Assembly (NCBI GenBank): GCA_002452635.1
Contig: DKEU01000128.1
Location: 212-14,612 of the forward strand
Reading direction: 5' to 3'
Origin: Desulfovibrionaceae bacterium UBA6814
GTDB taxonomy: Bacteria > Desulfobacterota > Desulfovibrionia > Desulfovibrionales > Desulfovibrionaceae
Length of the DNA stretch: 14,401 nucleotides
Made by a program: the position numbers and the translations under genes. Positions 1-6,640 of the stretch are shown here, piece by piece (positions within the stretch are counted from its first letter, which is position 1; every line of letters starts with the position of its first letter). The notes under the pieces are model-generated. The model worked only from the letters and a program-made list of their open reading frames with translations. It was not told the DNA's origin and made no database searches.

Positions 1-33
1 GGACTATACGTCCACCGGGGAGCGGAAGCAAGG

Positions 34-57
34 CGGAGCGCCTGGAAAAGGGCTCCG
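34..57 (-). terminator. weak hairpin after the lipoprotein gene
   Basis: Just past the stop codon of the lipoprotein gene, the minus strand can fold CGGAGCCC against GGCGCTCCG with one bulged C and a loop TTTTCCA. No T-run follows the stem, so it is at best a weak or factor-assisted terminator. It could also simply be a 3'-end stabilising hairpin. The rest of bases 1-62 shows nothing else that I can interpret. Confidence 0.3.
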
Positions 58-62
58 TCGGA

Positions 63-827
63 TCAGTCCTCGGGCGGAAGCTCGGCCAGGTAGACGATCT
101 GCTGGTCGCCCAGGTAGCGGGTGAGCCAGACCAGGGGATGGCCCTGCACCTCGATCTCGCCCTGCACCTCGTCCTTGAGGATGTCGGCCCAGGGCTCGGC
201 CTGCGCGGCAGCGGCCAGGTCGCCGAAATCCCCGGCCCAGAGCACGGCCTCGGGGGTGATCACCAGGAGCTTGCCCGAATCGGGACTCAACTGGACCAGG
301 CTGCGCATGTCGAAATGGGCGGCCACGATGCCCTGGAGGACGTTGTCCTTGAAGAACGGGGAGGCCACGTAGACCTCCGGGCCCAGCGGGGTGTTGTCCA
401 CGAAGGACCGCAGCTTGCGGTCCCGCCAGGCGTCCCCGGGCGCCACCAGGGGGGCCACGTTCCGGGGCTTCAGGGACACGTCCGGCCGGACCATGAGCTC
501 CACGCCGTACATGTTGCTGGCCACCATGCCGGTGAGCCAGGGGAACCGCTTGAGCAGCCTGTCGGCCCAGGAGTCGTCCGGGAAGCTGTCCTGGTTGTCC
601 ACCAGCCGGGTCAACTCGCCGAGCTGCATGTCCACCGGAGTCATGAGCGGGGCGAGCACCGCCTCCCAATGGTCATGGTCCTCGGCCTTGAGATCCACGG
701 CGGGATCCACGTTGACGTAGGTGCGGTAAAGGTCCTGGGTGTCCTTCCAGGTCCGGCGCATGGTGTCGCAGCCGGTGAGGGCCACGAGCGCCAGGGCCAG
801 GCAGGCGAAAAGGGTCAGTCGCCGCAC
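63..827 (-). CDS. lipoprotein with Cache/PDC-like sensor fold
   Basis: A 254-residue protein. The chosen start is GTG at 827, preceded by AAGGGAG eight bases upstream. It gives a short charged N-terminus (residues 1-3), a hydrophobic stretch and a lipobox ALTGC with Cys20 as the lipidated residue. No start further upstream gives a signal peptide. After a linker rich in acidic residues, roughly residues 85-220 read like a single Cache/PDC sensory domain: a paired strand-helix pattern with VYVASPFFKDN, then GIVAAHFDMRSL, then a strand ending VLWAGDF. In known proteins this fold usually sits in the periplasmic part of chemoreceptors or kinases and binds small ligands. Here it stands alone on a lipid anchor with no transmembrane output domain. 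It follows the TPR gene after a 125-base gap, so it may be the last gene of the operon or have its own signal. The lipoprotein call is firm. The Cache assignment is by eye and moderate, and the ligand and function are unknown. Confidence 0.82.
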   Translation of the reverse strand: MRRLTLFACLALALVALTGCDTMRRTWKDTQDLYRTYVNVDPAVDLKAEDHDHWEAVLAPLMTPVDMQLGELTRLVDNQDSFPDDSWADRLLKRFPWLTGMVASNMYGVELMVRPDVSLKPRNVAPLVAPGDAWRDRKLRSFVDNTPLGPEVYVASPFFKDNVLQGIVAAHFDMRSLVQLSPDSGKLLVITPEAVLWAGDFGDLAAAAQAEPWADILKDEVQGEIEVQGHPLVWLTRYLGDQQIVYLAELPPED

Positions 828-855
828 GGATGCTCCCTTGTGATGGTTGGCGGAT

Positions 856-875
856 GCCTGCGGCGCAACGCAGGC
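856..875 (-). other. leader hairpin before the lipoprotein gene
   Basis: Perfect 7-base inverted repeat GCCTGCG / CGCAGGC with a 6-base loop, in the 125-base gap between the TPR gene and the lipoprotein gene and about 28 bases upstream of the GTG start. There is no T-run behind it on the minus strand, so it is not a clear terminator. It may be an intercistronic processing or stability hairpin. I found no convincing promoter in this gap (a TTGAAG lies near 921 but has no matching -10). Confidence 0.35.
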
Positions 876-952
876 GACACAGGGGCATGTGACAGAAGAC
901 GGCGATTTCTTCAAGGGGAAATGCTCCGCGCGGCGGGCGGCGAACAACGCGC

Positions 953-1921
953 TCAGGCCTGGGCCCGGGCCTCCAGGCGCTCGGCCAGGGCCTCCAGGGT
1001 GGAGAGCAGCTTTTCCTTGCCGGGCAGTGGGCCGGGCTCGGGCCGCTTGTCCTTGGCCGGCGTCGGCGCGCCGCCGCGGCGCATCTTGGTCTGCATGGAG
1101 GCGGCCAAGTCCGCCAGTTCGGCCGCCTCGTCGCCCGCGGCGGCGGCGGCCAGCTCCTGATAGATGGCCAGGGCGCCCTTGTAGTCGCCCTGCTCGGCCA
1201 GCAGGTCGGCCATGGTGCGGGTGCGGATGTTGCCCTCGCCCTCTTCCCCGGCCTCTGCCGGCTCGGGTTCGGGCTGGCCCGGTTCGGGCTCGGGCTCCAG
1301 GGCGAACTCGTCCTCCTCGGCCAACACCTGGGCGATGGCGTCCTCGGCGCTGGCCACGCCGTAGACCTCGGCCGCCTCGGCGGACATGTCCACGCCCGGG
1401 GCTGCCGGCGCCACCGGCTCCTCTTCCTCCATGTACTCGATGTCCGGCGGGGCCTCGAAATGCACTTCCCCCACCACCTCGGGCTGGGCCGCCCCCAGGG
1501 GACAGGGGATGCCCTCGCTGGCGAACAGGGCCTTGAGCCCCTCCTCGATGACCTGGGACCAGGTGATGCTGCGGCCGCGGAAGGTGGAGGCCAGGAAGGA
1601 CAGGGCCAGGGCGCTGTCCTTGGAGCGGGGCGCGCTGCGCTCGGCCCAGACCTGCCAGAAGGCGGGGTACTGGGACAGGGTGGAGGCCAGGCCGTCCGCC
1701 TCCTTGGCCGCGCCGTCGCCCTGGCCGCCCTCGGCCAGGAGCTCCACCAGGAAGAAGCGGGCCTCCAGGTGGTCCGGGTGCTTCTCCACGCCCTTTTTCA
1801 GGGTCGCTATGGCCTCCGGGGTCCGGCCGTCCTCGTGCAGCAGCCGGGCCAGGGGGAAGAAAATCTTGGAGTTGGGCTCGATCTCCAGGAATTCCTTGAA
1901 CCATTTGATCTTATTGTCCAT
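953..1921 (-). CDS. TPR-repeat protein with acidic Pro-Glu linker
   Basis: A 322-residue protein without a signal peptide or membrane segment, so probably cytoplasmic. The N-terminal 65 residues form about two tetratricopeptide repeats (WFKEFLEIEPNS, then LARLLHEDGRTPEAIATLKKGVEKHPDHLEARFFL read as paired helices). Residues about 160-230 are very acidic and low in complexity, including an EPEPEPGQPEPEP tract. A further TPR-like helix pair at about 233-262 contains LAEQGDYKGALAIYQEL, and the C-terminus is helical. TPR proteins are protein-interaction scaffolds. This architecture, two TPR blocks separated by a flexible acidic spacer, gives no enzymatic hint. The ATG at 1921 overlaps the end of ftsB by 11 bases and has no strong ribosome binding site, so its translation is probably coupled to ftsB. 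That tight link suggests, but does not prove, a role in envelope or division work. The TPR call is good. The partner is unknown. Confidence 0.85.
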   Translation of the reverse strand: MDNKIKWFKEFLEIEPNSKIFFPLARLLHEDGRTPEAIATLKKGVEKHPDHLEARFFLVELLAEGGQGDGAAKEADGLASTLSQYPAFWQVWAERSAPRSKDSALALSFLASTFRGRSITWSQVIEEGLKALFASEGIPCPLGAAQPEVVGEVHFEAPPDIEYMEEEEPVAPAAPGVDMSAEAAEVYGVASAEDAIAQVLAEEDEFALEPEPEPGQPEPEPAEAGEEGEGNIRTRTMADLLAEQGDYKGALAIYQELAAAAAGDEAAELADLAASMQTKMRRGGAPTPAKDKRPEPGPLPGKEKLLSTLEALAERLEARAQA

Positions 1922-2222
1922 CGGCAGCGGCCCCCGGCGCGGGTTGGTCTGGGAATATATACAAGACCTCGCCGTCTTTCAAATAATTCATCCGGGTACG
2001 GATCACGTCCGCCACCTGGGACCGGTCGCCCTTGAGATGGCGAATCTCGGTGGACAGGAGCTGGCCCCGGCGCTGGGCCGCAGCCAGGTCGTCTTGCAGC
2101 GCAGCGGTGCGCCGCTTCAGCTCAAAATAGGCGAAAACCCCCTGCTCGCCGGAAAAAAGATGGTAGGCCAGCAGGAGGTTCAGTGCCAGCAGGAAGACCA
2201 GGAGGAGTTTTTTCCACAGCAT
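1911..2222 (-). CDS. ftsB: FtsB/DivIC-family septum formation initiator
   Basis: A 103-residue bitopic membrane protein: a short basic start (MLWKK), one transmembrane helix at about residues 4-22, then a Gly-containing neck (SGEQGVFAYFELKRR) and a coiled coil to about residue 75. The C-terminal signature LKDGEVLYIF fits the FtsB/DivIC family (usual length about 90-110). FtsB works with FtsL and FtsQ to activate septal peptidoglycan synthesis. FtsL and FtsQ are not in this window. The start at 2222 is chosen because it puts the membrane helix at the N-terminus and lies two bases after the stop of the preceding small gene. The longer open frame upstream is another gene's shadow. Its stop overlaps the start of the TPR gene by 11 bases. 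Finding ftsB behind PilT-type ATPases, rather than beside eno or in a division cluster, is unusual in general. The family call is confident. Confidence 0.9.
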   Translation of the reverse strand: MLWKKLLLVFLLALNLLLAYHLFSGEQGVFAYFELKRRTAALQDDLAAAQRRGQLLSTEIRHLKGDRSQVADVIRTRMNYLKDGEVLYIFPDQPAPGAAADGQ

Positions 2223-2224
2223 GG

Positions 2225-2500
2225 TCAATGCAGGGGCCGCCGTTTCACCTCGCCCTCCCGAATGACGCCCAGCGGAACCTTGAGTTCCTCCAGGAAATGC
2301 GACGTGGCCGCCTCGATGCGGGTCACGTCGGCCTCGTCCACGCGCACCGTGTCCAGCCGCTCCAGGAACGACTTGAGCTGCCCGAACTCCGCAAGCAACA
2401 CATGACCAAGCTCGAGCTGCTCCAGATCCGGCTCCAGCTCGAGGATGGTCTCCAGGCAGTTGGCCAGCCTGGAATGCAGGGGACTGGCGGCGTTTTCCAT
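2225..2500 (-). CDS. small helical acidic protein, unrecognised
   Basis: A 91-residue protein that I do not recognise. It is acidic and almost wholly helical by eye, with Leu-rich heptad-like stretches around residues 15-50 (LETILELEPDLEQLEL, then FGQLKSFLERLDTVRV) and a second helix near 60-73. It has no signal peptide, membrane segment or metal-binding motif. Its stop is two bases before the ftsB start and its ATG lies 14 bases after the stop of the zinc-ribbon gene, so it is certainly in the same transcript. The ribosome binding site is poor (only AAAGA just before the ATG), which fits coupling to the upstream gene. A small adaptor or coiled-coil partner of one of its neighbours is possible, but that is inference from position only. 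The gene is likely real because it fills the space between two genes exactly and keeps the local codon bias. Confidence 0.72.
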   Translation of the reverse strand: MENAASPLHSRLANCLETILELEPDLEQLELGHVLLAEFGQLKSFLERLDTVRVDEADVTRIEAATSHFLEELKVPLGVIREGEVKRRPLH

Positions 2501-2514
2501 TCTTTAGAGAACTT

Positions 2515-3165
2515 CTACACCTTTTCTTCGACCATTGCAAACGGCCGGTAGTAGAGCTCGTATCCGGCCAGGCATTCCTCCAGCAGTTCGGTCGCCCGGC
2601 CGCCGTCCGCGTGGTTCAGGTAGAAGTTGACGCTCTTCTCGAAGGCGATGTTGGGCTGCATGCTGGAGGCCGCGCCGCCGATCATGACGACGTTCACGCC
2701 CTTGCGCTTGAGCCCGGGCCAGGAGCTGATCTCCTGGAGCAGGGGCACGCAGTCCGCGCAGTCCTCGATCACGATGACGTTGTAGTTGTTCAGGCGCAGC
2801 TTGGCCACGCCCACCAGGGTTTCCTCGGCCTCGGAATAGAAGATCCCCCTGGCCTTGAACACCTCCTCCGCGGCGGTGCGCCAGGCGGCGTCGTCCACCT
2901 CCAGAAAGGCGATGGTGGAGCCCGGCGGAAACACGTCCGGCTCCACGGCCGGCAGCTTGGGCGCCGGCGGTTCGGGCGGGGTGGCGGCCGGCGCCGGGGC
3001 CGGAGCCGGGGCGTCGGCGAACGAAGACTTGTACCCGTCCCCCACCCGCTCCACTACCAGCTTCTTCTGGCAGTACGGGCACTTGATCGCAAACTTGGGG
3101 ACCTGGGGGACCTTCTCGTCCGGGATGTGGATTTCCTTCTCGCCGCAGGCGCAGAGAAAACGCAT
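2515..3165 (-). CDS. zinc-ribbon protein with pseudo-receiver-like domain
   Basis: A 216-residue protein, ATG preceded by CTGGAGG with good spacing. Residues 1-35 form a zinc ribbon: C5-x-C7 and C29-PY-C32 separated by a short beta-rich segment, resembling the MJ0042-type finger found at the N-terminus of many deltaproteobacterial proteins. Residues about 50-75 are an Ala-Pro linker. Residues 83-205 alternate strands and helices in the order of a CheY-like receiver: TIAFLEVDD (acidic pair D91, D92), a strand VIVIEDC with D135, then NVVMIGG, then a strand VNFYLN. The position where a receiver has its conserved Lys reads Asn or Leu, and the Thr/Ser after strand 4 is replaced by Gly, so phosphotransfer in the classic sense is doubtful. 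It starts 24 bases after the pilU-like gene ends and probably works with those ATPases. The zinc ribbon is clear. The receiver resemblance is by eye. Confidence 0.75.
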   Translation of the reverse strand: MRFLCACGEKEIHIPDEKVPQVPKFAIKCPYCQKKLVVERVGDGYKSSFADAPAPAPAPAATPPEPPAPKLPAVEPDVFPPGSTIAFLEVDDAAWRTAAEEVFKARGIFYSEAEETLVGVAKLRLNNYNVIVIEDCADCVPLLQEISSWPGLKRKGVNVVMIGGAASSMQPNIAFEKSVNFYLNHADGGRATELLEECLAGYELYYRPFAMVEEKV

Positions 3166-3189
3166 GGATGCCTCCAGGATGTGCGCGGC

Positions 3190-4350
3190 CTATTGGCCGT
3201 AGCCGCTGTCGATCTCCAGGCCGCCGATGTCCGTGACCTTGTCGCCCCGCTCGCTCTTGATGCGGTCGATCATCTGCATGAGCTTGGACTTGTCCGAGCC
3301 GTAGATGTTGGCGGTCTCCTCGCTGATGGTGCCGTCCTTGAACAGGGTGGAGATGTGCTGGTCGAAGGTGCGCATGCCGTAGGCGTCGCCCTGCTCCACC
3401 ACGTTGTAGAAGTTCTTCTCCCCCTGCTCGCCGTTCAGGATGATGTCCTTGATCCGCAGGTTGTTGCGCAGGATCTCCTGGGTGGCCACCCGGCCGCCGC
3501 CCAGCTTGGGCAGCAGGCGCTGGGAGACCACGAACTTCAGGCTCTCGGCCAGGCGCTGCCGCACCAGCCGCTCCTCCGAGGAGTCGAACATGCCGATGAT
3601 GCGGTTGATGGTCTGGCCCGTGTCCGAGGTGTGCAGGGTGCCCAGCACCAGGTGGCCGGTCTCGGCCGCCTGCATGGCGATCTCGGTGGTCTCGTGGTCG
3701 CGGATCTCGCCCACCAGGATGACCTTGGGCGCCTGGCGCAGGGCCGCGCGCAGGCCAGAGGCGAAGGAGTCGAAGTCCACCCCCATCTCCCGCTGGTTCA
3801 CGGTGCCCTTCTTGTGCTTGTGCACGAACTCCACCGGGTCCTCCAGGGTGAGGATGTGCACCGGGGAGTGGGAGTTGATGGAATCGATGAGCGCGGCCAG
3901 GGTGGTGGACTTGCCCGAGCCCGTGGCGCCGGTGACCAGGATGAGGCCGAACTTCTCCTTGGCCATCTCCGCGAAGATGGGCGGCAGGCCCAGCTTCTGC
4001 GGGGTGGGCACCTCCATGGACAGCTGGCGCATGACGATGGACATGGTGCCGCGCTGGCTGAAGATGTTCACGCGGAACCGGGCCCGGCCGAAGAGCTCGT
4101 AGGAGGTGTCGCAGGAGCCGCGCTCCACCAGGTCCTTGAACAGGCGCAGGTTGGTGCCCATGATGCATATGGCCGCAGCCTCGGTCTGGAACGGGGTGAG
4201 TTGGCCCAGCACCGGTTTGAGCGGCACGTCCTGGAGCACCCCGTGCACCTCCGCCTGGAGCGGCTTCTTGGCCACGAAGAAGATGTCCGAGGTGCTGGGC
4301 GCGAAGTCCAGCACCTGGCCGATGACATGGTCGAACTGGGCGCGCAGCAT
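3190..4350 (-). CDS. PilT/PilU-family ATPase (second copy)
   Basis: A 386-residue member of the PilT branch of secretion ATPases, hexamers that power retraction of type IV pili from the cytoplasmic side of the membrane. Visible motifs: Walker A GATGSGKST at 141-149, the Asp box HILTLEDPVEFVH at 165-177, Walker B ILVGEIRD at 211-218 with catalytic-type Glu, and the His box TGHLVLGTLHT at 231-241. The N-terminal PAS-like domain (1-110) diverges from its neighbour: the usual ASDLH signature is replaced by TSDIFF, and the AIRNLIRE retraction motif of PilT is not recognisable (the region reads ILRNNLRIKDIIL, 293-305). The C-terminal tail after residue 340 is long. These traits fit a PilU-like accessory paralogue. 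The ATG at 4350 lies three bases after the upstream gene's stop, with GAGGGAG inside that gene's end as ribosome binding site. The family call is certain; PilU versus a distinct subgroup is not settled. Confidence 0.93.
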   Translation of the reverse strand: MLRAQFDHVIGQVLDFAPSTSDIFFVAKKPLQAEVHGVLQDVPLKPVLGQLTPFQTEAAAICIMGTNLRLFKDLVERGSCDTSYELFGRARFRVNIFSQRGTMSIVMRQLSMEVPTPQKLGLPPIFAEMAKEKFGLILVTGATGSGKSTTLAALIDSINSHSPVHILTLEDPVEFVHKHKKGTVNQREMGVDFDSFASGLRAALRQAPKVILVGEIRDHETTEIAMQAAETGHLVLGTLHTSDTGQTINRIIGMFDSSEERLVRQRLAESLKFVVSQRLLPKLGGGRVATQEILRNNLRIKDIILNGEQGEKNFYNVVEQGDAYGMRTFDQHISTLFKDGTISEETANIYGSDKSKLMQMIDRIKSERGDKVTDIGGLEIDSGYGQ

Positions 4351-4353
4351 TGC

Positions 4354-5439
4354 TTAGGCTCCCTCGGTGAAGTCCTTGGGCGGCTTGGTCAGGAACTGCT
4401 TGAACTTGGCCTTGTCCACCGCCTTCTCGTAGGCGTCGTTGGGATCGATCTTCTTGGCGTTCAGGAGCTTCATGATCTCGTCGTCCAGGGTCTGCATCCC
4501 GAACTTCTTGCCGGTCTCCATGATGGAGTTGATCTGGAAGGTCTTGTTCTCGCGGATGAGGTTGCGCACCGCGGGCACGCCCACCAGGATCTCCAGGGCC
4601 GCGGCCCGGCCCTTCTGGTCGACGCGCTTGAACAGGTTCTGGGCCACCACCGCGCGCAGGGCCTCGGACAGGCCGGCGCGGACCTGCTCCTGCAGGTCGC
4701 CCGGGAACACCTCGATGATGCGGTCCACGGTCTTGGCCGCGGAGATGGTGTGCAGGGTGGAGAAGACCAAGTGGCCGGTTTCGGCGGCCTCGATGGCCAG
4801 CTGGATGGTCTCCAGGTCGCGCATTTCGCCCACCAGGATGATGTCCGGGTCCTCGCGCAGGGCCCCGCGCAAGGCCGCGGCGAAGCTCTTGGTGTCGCGG
4901 CCCAGCTCGCGCTGGTTGATGAGGCACTGCTGCGGGGTGTGCACGAACTCGATGGGGTCCTCGATGGTGAGGATGTGCCGCTTGCGGTTCTTGTTGGCGT
5001 AGTCCACGATGGCCGCCAGGGTGGTGGACTTGCCCGAACCGGTGGGGCCGGTGACCAGCACCAGGCCCTTGGGCAGGAGCGCCAGGTTCTGGAGGAGCGG
5101 CGGCAGGCCCAGCTCATCGCAGGTGAGGATCTTGGAGGGAATCTCGCGGAAGACCGCGGCGCAGCCGCGGTTCTGGTTGAAGAAGTTCACGCGGTAGCGG
5201 GCCATGCCCGGGACCTCGTAGGCGAAGTCCACGTCCCCGGTCTCCTCGAACTCCTTGATCTTGCCCTCGGGGGTGATCTCGTAGAGCAGCTTCTTGAGCT
5301 CGTCGTGCTCGAAGACCTTGTATTTGACCCGCTCCAGATCGCCGTGCAGGCGGATGATGGGCTGGGAACCTGATGAGAGGTGGAGGTCCGAGGCCCCCAT
5401 CTCGTGCATCATCTTGAAGAAGGCATCTATCTGGGCCAT
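4354..5439 (-). CDS. pilT: PilT-type retraction ATPase
   Basis: A 361-residue ATPase close to canonical PilT (about 345 residues). The N-terminal domain has the MGASDLHLSSGSQPIIRLHG signature at 14-33. Walker A GPTGSGKST is at 131-139, the Asp box HILTIEDPIEFVH at 155-167, Walker B ILVGEMRD at 201-208, the His box TGHLVFSTLHT at 221-231, and the PilT-specific AVRNLIRE motif at 290-297. PilT drives depolymerisation of type IV pili and twitching. The start chosen is ATG at 5439 because GGGAG sits seven bases before it. A longer frame from a TTG at 5469 adds ten residues outside the family alignment and has no such site. It follows pgsA after 51 bases and leads directly into a second PilT-family gene. 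No pilin, PilB, PilC, PilM-Q or prepilin peptidase gene lies in the window, so its pilus partner must be elsewhere or absent. Confidence 0.95.
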   Translation of the reverse strand: MAQIDAFFKMMHEMGASDLHLSSGSQPIIRLHGDLERVKYKVFEHDELKKLLYEITPEGKIKEFEETGDVDFAYEVPGMARYRVNFFNQNRGCAAVFREIPSKILTCDELGLPPLLQNLALLPKGLVLVTGPTGSGKSTTLAAIVDYANKNRKRHILTIEDPIEFVHTPQQCLINQRELGRDTKSFAAALRGALREDPDIILVGEMRDLETIQLAIEAAETGHLVFSTLHTISAAKTVDRIIEVFPGDLQEQVRAGLSEALRAVVAQNLFKRVDQKGRAAALEILVGVPAVRNLIRENKTFQINSIMETGKKFGMQTLDDEIMKLLNAKKIDPNDAYEKAVDKAKFKQFLTKPPKDFTEGA

Positions 5440-5490
5440 GCCAAAACTCCCGTTGTTTGCGAGGTTCAACCCACGGCGCGGTGGCCTGCC

Positions 5491-6048
5491 CTATTTCCTC
5501 ATATTTCCTTCATATAACCAATTCTTGTAGAAATTGTACAGATAATTTGCCCCGGAAAACACGGTCATGAACAGGGCCAGATAGAGGAGGAAGACCCCCG
5601 GGCCGGTGGGGTCCAGGCCGAAGAGGGGGAAGTGCAGGATGAGGGGGATGAGGGCCAGGGTCTGGAGGATGGTCTTGAGCTTGCCGAAGCGGTCCGCGGC
5701 CAGGACCATGCCCTGCTCCATGGCCGCGGCGCGCAGCCCGGTGACGGTGAGTTCGCGGCACACGATGACCACCACGATCCAGGCCGGGACCCAGTGCAGG
5801 TCCGCCAGCATGATGAGCACGGACCCGATGAGCAGCTTGTCCGCCAGGGGATCCAGGAACTTGCCGAAATTGGTCACCATGTTCTGGCGCCGGGCCACGA
5901 TGCCGTCCACCATGTCGGTGATGGAGGCCAGCACGAACACCGCGGCGGCCACGAAACAGGACACCTGGTTGGGGAAGTACAGGAGCAGGACGATGACCGG
6001 CACCGCCAGGATGCGCAAGAGGGTCAGCTTGTTGGCCAGGTTGAACAT
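5491..6048 (-). CDS. pgsA: CDP-diacylglycerol-glycerol-3-phosphate 3-phosphatidyltransferase
   Basis: A 185-residue integral membrane enzyme of the CDP-alcohol phosphatidyltransferase family. The complete metal and CDP binding motif DG-x2-AR-x8-G-x3-D-x3-D is present at residues 48-70 (D48, G49, A52, R53, G62, D66, D70). Around it are about five to six hydrophobic helices, including 10-25, 30-45, 72-85, 88-98 and 150-166. PgsA makes phosphatidylglycerophosphate from CDP-diacylglycerol and glycerol-3-phosphate, the first committed step to phosphatidylglycerol and cardiolipin. Length and N-terminus (MFNLANKLTLLRI) fit PgsA better than phosphatidylserine or phosphatidylinositol synthases. The ATG at 6048 is seven bases after the lytic transglycosylase stop and has no good ribosome binding site, suggesting translational coupling. 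It ends 51 bases before pilT. The call is confident. Confidence 0.94.
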   Translation of the reverse strand: MFNLANKLTLLRILAVPVIVLLLYFPNQVSCFVAAAVFVLASITDMVDGIVARRQNMVTNFGKFLDPLADKLLIGSVLIMLADLHWVPAWIVVVIVCRELTVTGLRAAAMEQGMVLAADRFGKLKTILQTLALIPLILHFPLFGLDPTGPGVFLLYLALFMTVFSGANYLYNFYKNWLYEGNMRK

Positions 6049-6054
6049 GGAGGC

Positions 6055-6633
6055 TTATCCGCCCAGCTTGCGGTAAAGGGACATAACCTTGCGCACGTAG
6101 CTCTGGGTCTCGGTAAAGGGCGGAATGCCCTGGTATTTCTCCACGGCCTCGGGGCCCGCGTTGTAGGCGGCCAGGGCCAGGTCCAGACGGCGGAAGCGGT
6201 CGTACTGCATGCGCAGGTAGCGCACCCCGGCCTCGATGTTCAGGCGGTAGTCGAAGGGCGAGTCCAGGCCCAGGTCCTTCTGGGTCTGGGGCATGATCTG
6301 CATGATGCCCTGGGCCCCGGCCGAAGACACGGCGTGGGTCTCGAAGTTGGACTCCACCTGGATCACGGCCTGCACCAGGCGGTGGTCCATGCCGTTGCGC
6401 GCGCTGGAGGCGCGCACCGCATCCAGGATCTTCTCCCGGCCCACGTTCGGGAAATCCCGGTACACGGCGAAGAGGCTCCACTGGCGGCCGCCGCGGGGGG
6501 TGTTGGTGAAGTGGAACACCCCCTGCTCGTCCTGGTAGTAGTACATGCTCCAGGCCAGGGCCGGGACGTCCCACACCGGGAGCGCCCACAGGGCCAGCAG
6601 GGCCGGGAGCAGGCAGACGAACCAGGAACGCAT
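6055..6633 (-). CDS. secreted lytic transglycosylase (SLT domain)
   Basis: A 192-residue protein with an N-terminal signal sequence or anchor (hydrophobic residues 5-28, cleavage possible after ALA at 25-27), so it acts in the periplasm. Residues about 29-48 (YYYQDEQGVFHFTNTP) resemble the small DUF4124-type beta module. Residues 66-190 are a family 1 lytic transglycosylase domain with catalytic Glu94 in QVESNFE, the following SSAGAQGIMQIMPQT block at 103-117, and the AYNAGP motif near 155-160. These enzymes cleave the MurNAc-GlcNAc bond and leave 1,6-anhydroMurNAc ends. Small single-domain enzymes like this often open the wall for envelope-spanning machines. Its ATG lies seven bases after the mrp stop, with TGAGGT as ribosome binding site, and pgsA follows after six bases. 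The neighbourhood with PilT-type ATPases allows, but does not show, a role in inserting a machine through the wall. Confidence 0.93.
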   Translation of the reverse strand: MRSWFVCLLPALLALWALPVWDVPALAWSMYYYQDEQGVFHFTNTPRGGRQWSLFAVYRDFPNVGREKILDAVRASSARNGMDHRLVQAVIQVESNFETHAVSSAGAQGIMQIMPQTQKDLGLDSPFDYRLNIEAGVRYLRMQYDRFRRLDLALAAYNAGPEAVEKYQGIPPFTETQSYVRKVMSLYRKLGG

Positions 6634-6640
6634 GCGGACC

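Noticed and set aside
1260..1310. Short tandem repeat in the TPR gene (encoding EPEPEP-type runs).
   Set aside because: It is a low-complexity Pro-Glu linker in frame within the protein, not a DNA repeat element or CRISPR-like array.
2611..5373. A 920-codon open frame on the plus strand opposite the PilT pair and the zinc-ribbon gene.
   Set aside because: Same cause: strong G/C bias at third positions removes stops from one antisense frame. It shows repeat-like similarity to itself only because the two ATPase genes are paralogues.
5440..5469. A ten-residue N-terminal extension of PilT from a TTG codon.
   Set aside because: GGGAG is correctly placed for the ATG at 5439, and the extension does not resemble PilT N-termini.
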